A DNA stretch of 5,569 nt from the NCBI GenBank assembly GCA_021813225.1, contig JAKALH010000218.1, forward strand, positions 1 to 5,569. Reading direction: 5' to 3'. A model generated the notes under the pieces. It had not been told where the DNA came from and searched no databases. It worked only from the letters and a program-made list of their open reading frames with translations. The translations under genes and the position numbers were made by a program. Shown piece after piece: positions 4,836-5,569 of this stretch (position 1 is its first letter; each line of letters begins with the position of its first letter). This stretch comes from Chloroflexota bacterium. Lineage in GTDB: Bacteria; Chloroflexota; Anaerolineae; J036; Brachytrichaceae.

Positions 4836-5204
4836 ATGTCAGGCACAAAGGATCTGGGAAATCCTTTCGTCGAATGGCTGCTGGGCGAACTCGATGAAAG
4901 AGGTTGGTCGCGCGAGGATCTGGCACGCGAAGCCGGTGTCAAGTCCAATGGAATAACCAATGTAGTTAACCGCAAGAAAAATCTCGGGGCTACTCAAGCA
5001 CGTGTAATTGCTAAGGGATTGGGGATAAAACAGCGCATCGTTTTCGCGGTTGCGCGTCTTATTGATGACGAAGAGGTGGGTGATGTCAGACAAGAGAAGG
5101 AAATGGACGAAATCCAACGAATGCTCTCACGCATTGAGGACCCCAAAGAGCGCGAGCGCATCCGACGCATCATCCGAAGTATCGTCCGCGAAGCGCTCCG
5201 TTAA
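4836..5204 (+). CDS. XRE-family helix-turn-helix repressor
   Basis: This is a 122-aa protein from the ATG at 4836. The ATG at 4824 lies inside the predicted -10 box and has no SD, so I prefer 4836. Residues 11-76 form the DNA-binding domain: FVEWLLGELDERGWSREDLA at 11-30, the turn EAGVKS, the recognition helix SNGITNVVNRK at 37-47, then IAKGLGI and VFAVARLI. This is the standard Cro/C1-type arrangement, resembling short phage and mobile-element repressors. Residues 85-122 are a charged amphipathic helix (IQRMLSRIEDPKERERIRR and on), which could mediate dimerisation. No peptidase domain of the LexA/CI type is present, so RecA-stimulated self-cleavage is not expected and induction must work differently. 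It is transcribed away from the leftward operon and probably binds the TCTACGGG repeats between them. Confidence 0.92.
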   Translation: MSGTKDLGNPFVEWLLGELDERGWSREDLAREAGVKSNGITNVVNRKKNLGATQARVIAKGLGIKQRIVFAVARLIDDEEVGDVRQEKEMDEIQRMLSRIEDPKERERIRRIIRSIVREALR

Positions 5205-5391
5205 ACAAATTCTGGCCGAGTTTACCGATGAACTCGGTATGCAAAGCAATCTATTGAAGGCTGAGCGTTATGGCATGCTCGATCTCATCGGCGATGTCAT
5301 TCGGATCGAAACAGGGGAAATGCCGGGTGAATGGAAACTGAAGGATGGCCGGCTGTGGGTCATGCCTTATGAGATGCTGGTCATCACATAA
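5083..5391 (+). CDS. Small ORF overlapping the repressor 3' end; start uncertain
   Basis: The credible coding part is about residues 40-102, from KQILAEFTDELGMQ to the end (ERYGMLDLIGDVIRIE, then WKLKDGRLWVMPYEML, ending in Ile-Thr). It mixes helix and strand and looks like a real small protein. The start is unclear. The ATG at 5083 has GAGGTGGG upstream but overlaps the repressor by 122 bases in another frame, and its N-terminal part is a Ser/Lys/Arg-rich stretch typical of out-of-frame translation. The ATG at 5239 avoids the overlap but lacks an SD and loses the first helix. A third reading is a +1 frameshift at the repressor stop (CGT TAA A at 5199-5205), fusing this segment to the repressor tail. 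I do not recognise the family. Confidence 0.5.
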   Translation: MSDKRRKWTKSNECSHALRTPKSASASDASSEVSSAKRSVKQILAEFTDELGMQSNLLKAERYGMLDLIGDVIRIETGEMPGEWKLKDGRLWVMPYEMLVIT

Positions 5392-5393
5392 GA

Positions 5394-5403
5394 CAGATAT
5401 CTG
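5394..5403. repeat. 10-bp palindrome upstream of the HsdR_N-like gene
   Basis: CAGATATCTG is a perfect palindrome in the 50-base gap before the gene at 5442. A TATAGT (5409-5414) lies just after it and could be a -10 box, but no -35 is visible. It might be a regulatory site for the downstream gene. Short palindromes of this size also occur by chance. Confidence 0.25.
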
Positions 5404-5441
5404 GCCGGTATAGTCGGCAGATCAGTCTACAGGAGAATGAA

Positions 5442-5569
5442 ATGTCGCCAGTTACAAGCAAGATAGCCGACAGGCTGTCCAACGGGATCAAGCGTTTTCA
5501 ACCTATTCTACTTGCCGCCAAAACGCGAGATCTGAACGAATCGGACACCGTCATCATTGTTAGATCGGA
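5442..5569 (+). CDS. HsdR N-terminal-like (restriction-type nuclease domain) protein, partial, 3' end cut by window
   Basis: Only the first 42 codons are present. The ATG at 5442 follows AGGAG at 5431-5435 with six bases between. The sequence starts MSPVTSKIADRLSNGIKRFQ and continues PILLAAKTRDLNESDTVIIV. The order 'helix, FQPIL-x-x-AK-x-RD, NESDTV-x-IV' matches my memory of a widespread family annotated as type I restriction enzyme R protein N-terminal domain (HSDR_N), usually a stand-alone protein with a PD-(D/E)XK-like core. The catalytic residues lie further downstream, beyond the window, so activity cannot be judged. Its location next to the repressor gene suggests a lysogeny-expressed cargo or defence gene. 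It could also be flanking host DNA if the element ends near here. Confidence 0.72.
   Translation, partial: MSPVTSKIADRLSNGIKRFQPILLAAKTRDLNESDTVIIVRS

Noticed and set aside
4839..5117. 92-aa open frame on the minus strand
   Set aside because: It is antisense to the clear HTH repressor gene and has no supporting motif or SD.

Overview
The window looks like the early or lysogeny control region of a temperate phage, prophage or related mobile element from a high-GC bacterium. A divergent promoter region near 4711-4835 separates a long leftward gene train (minus strand, 4710 to beyond the left edge) from a short rightward group (4836 to beyond the right edge). There are no rRNA or tRNA genes, no CRISPR array and no housekeeping genes. 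The host cannot be fixed from the sequence. The style of the repressor and of the conserved phage-type proteins is compatible with Chloroflexota, but this is only an impression.

Leftward train, in transcription order: an unrecognised 160-aa protein (4710-4228); a 36-aa membrane protein; a 12-codon mini-ORF; a 50-aa membrane protein; an unrecognised 135-aa protein; a 439-aa protein with RecT/Bet-like features (3531-2212); a 121-aa coiled-coil protein; a 160-aa protein with a basic linker and an SH3/KOW-like C-terminus; a 228-aa protein with an N-terminal domain typical of phage and plasmid genes plus a C-terminal zinc ribbon; a 122-aa protein resembling PRTRC protein E; and a truncated gene at the left edge resembling the PRTRC-C/Prok_Ub ubiquitin-like family. 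Most junctions overlap or nearly touch. Four consecutive junctions use ATGA and two use the identical 8-mer ATGGCTGA, so the train is probably one transcript with translational coupling. A near-consensus sigma70 promoter (TTGACA-17-TATAAA) drives it, flanked by two copies of a TCTACGGGYATTT direct repeat that are probable repressor operators.

Rightward group: an XRE-type helix-turn-helix repressor whose only convincing -10 box places the transcript start on its ATG (leaderless, as for lambda cI from PRM); a small overlapping or frameshifted ORF; and the first 42 codons of a protein resembling a family with a type I restriction HsdR N-terminal (PD-(D/E)XK-like) domain.

The most interesting possibility is that the element carries a ubiquitin-like (PRTRC-type) cassette co-transcribed with a recombination module. 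Its E1/ThiF, E2-like or JAB partners, if present, would lie just beyond the left edge. No family assignment here was checked by a database search.
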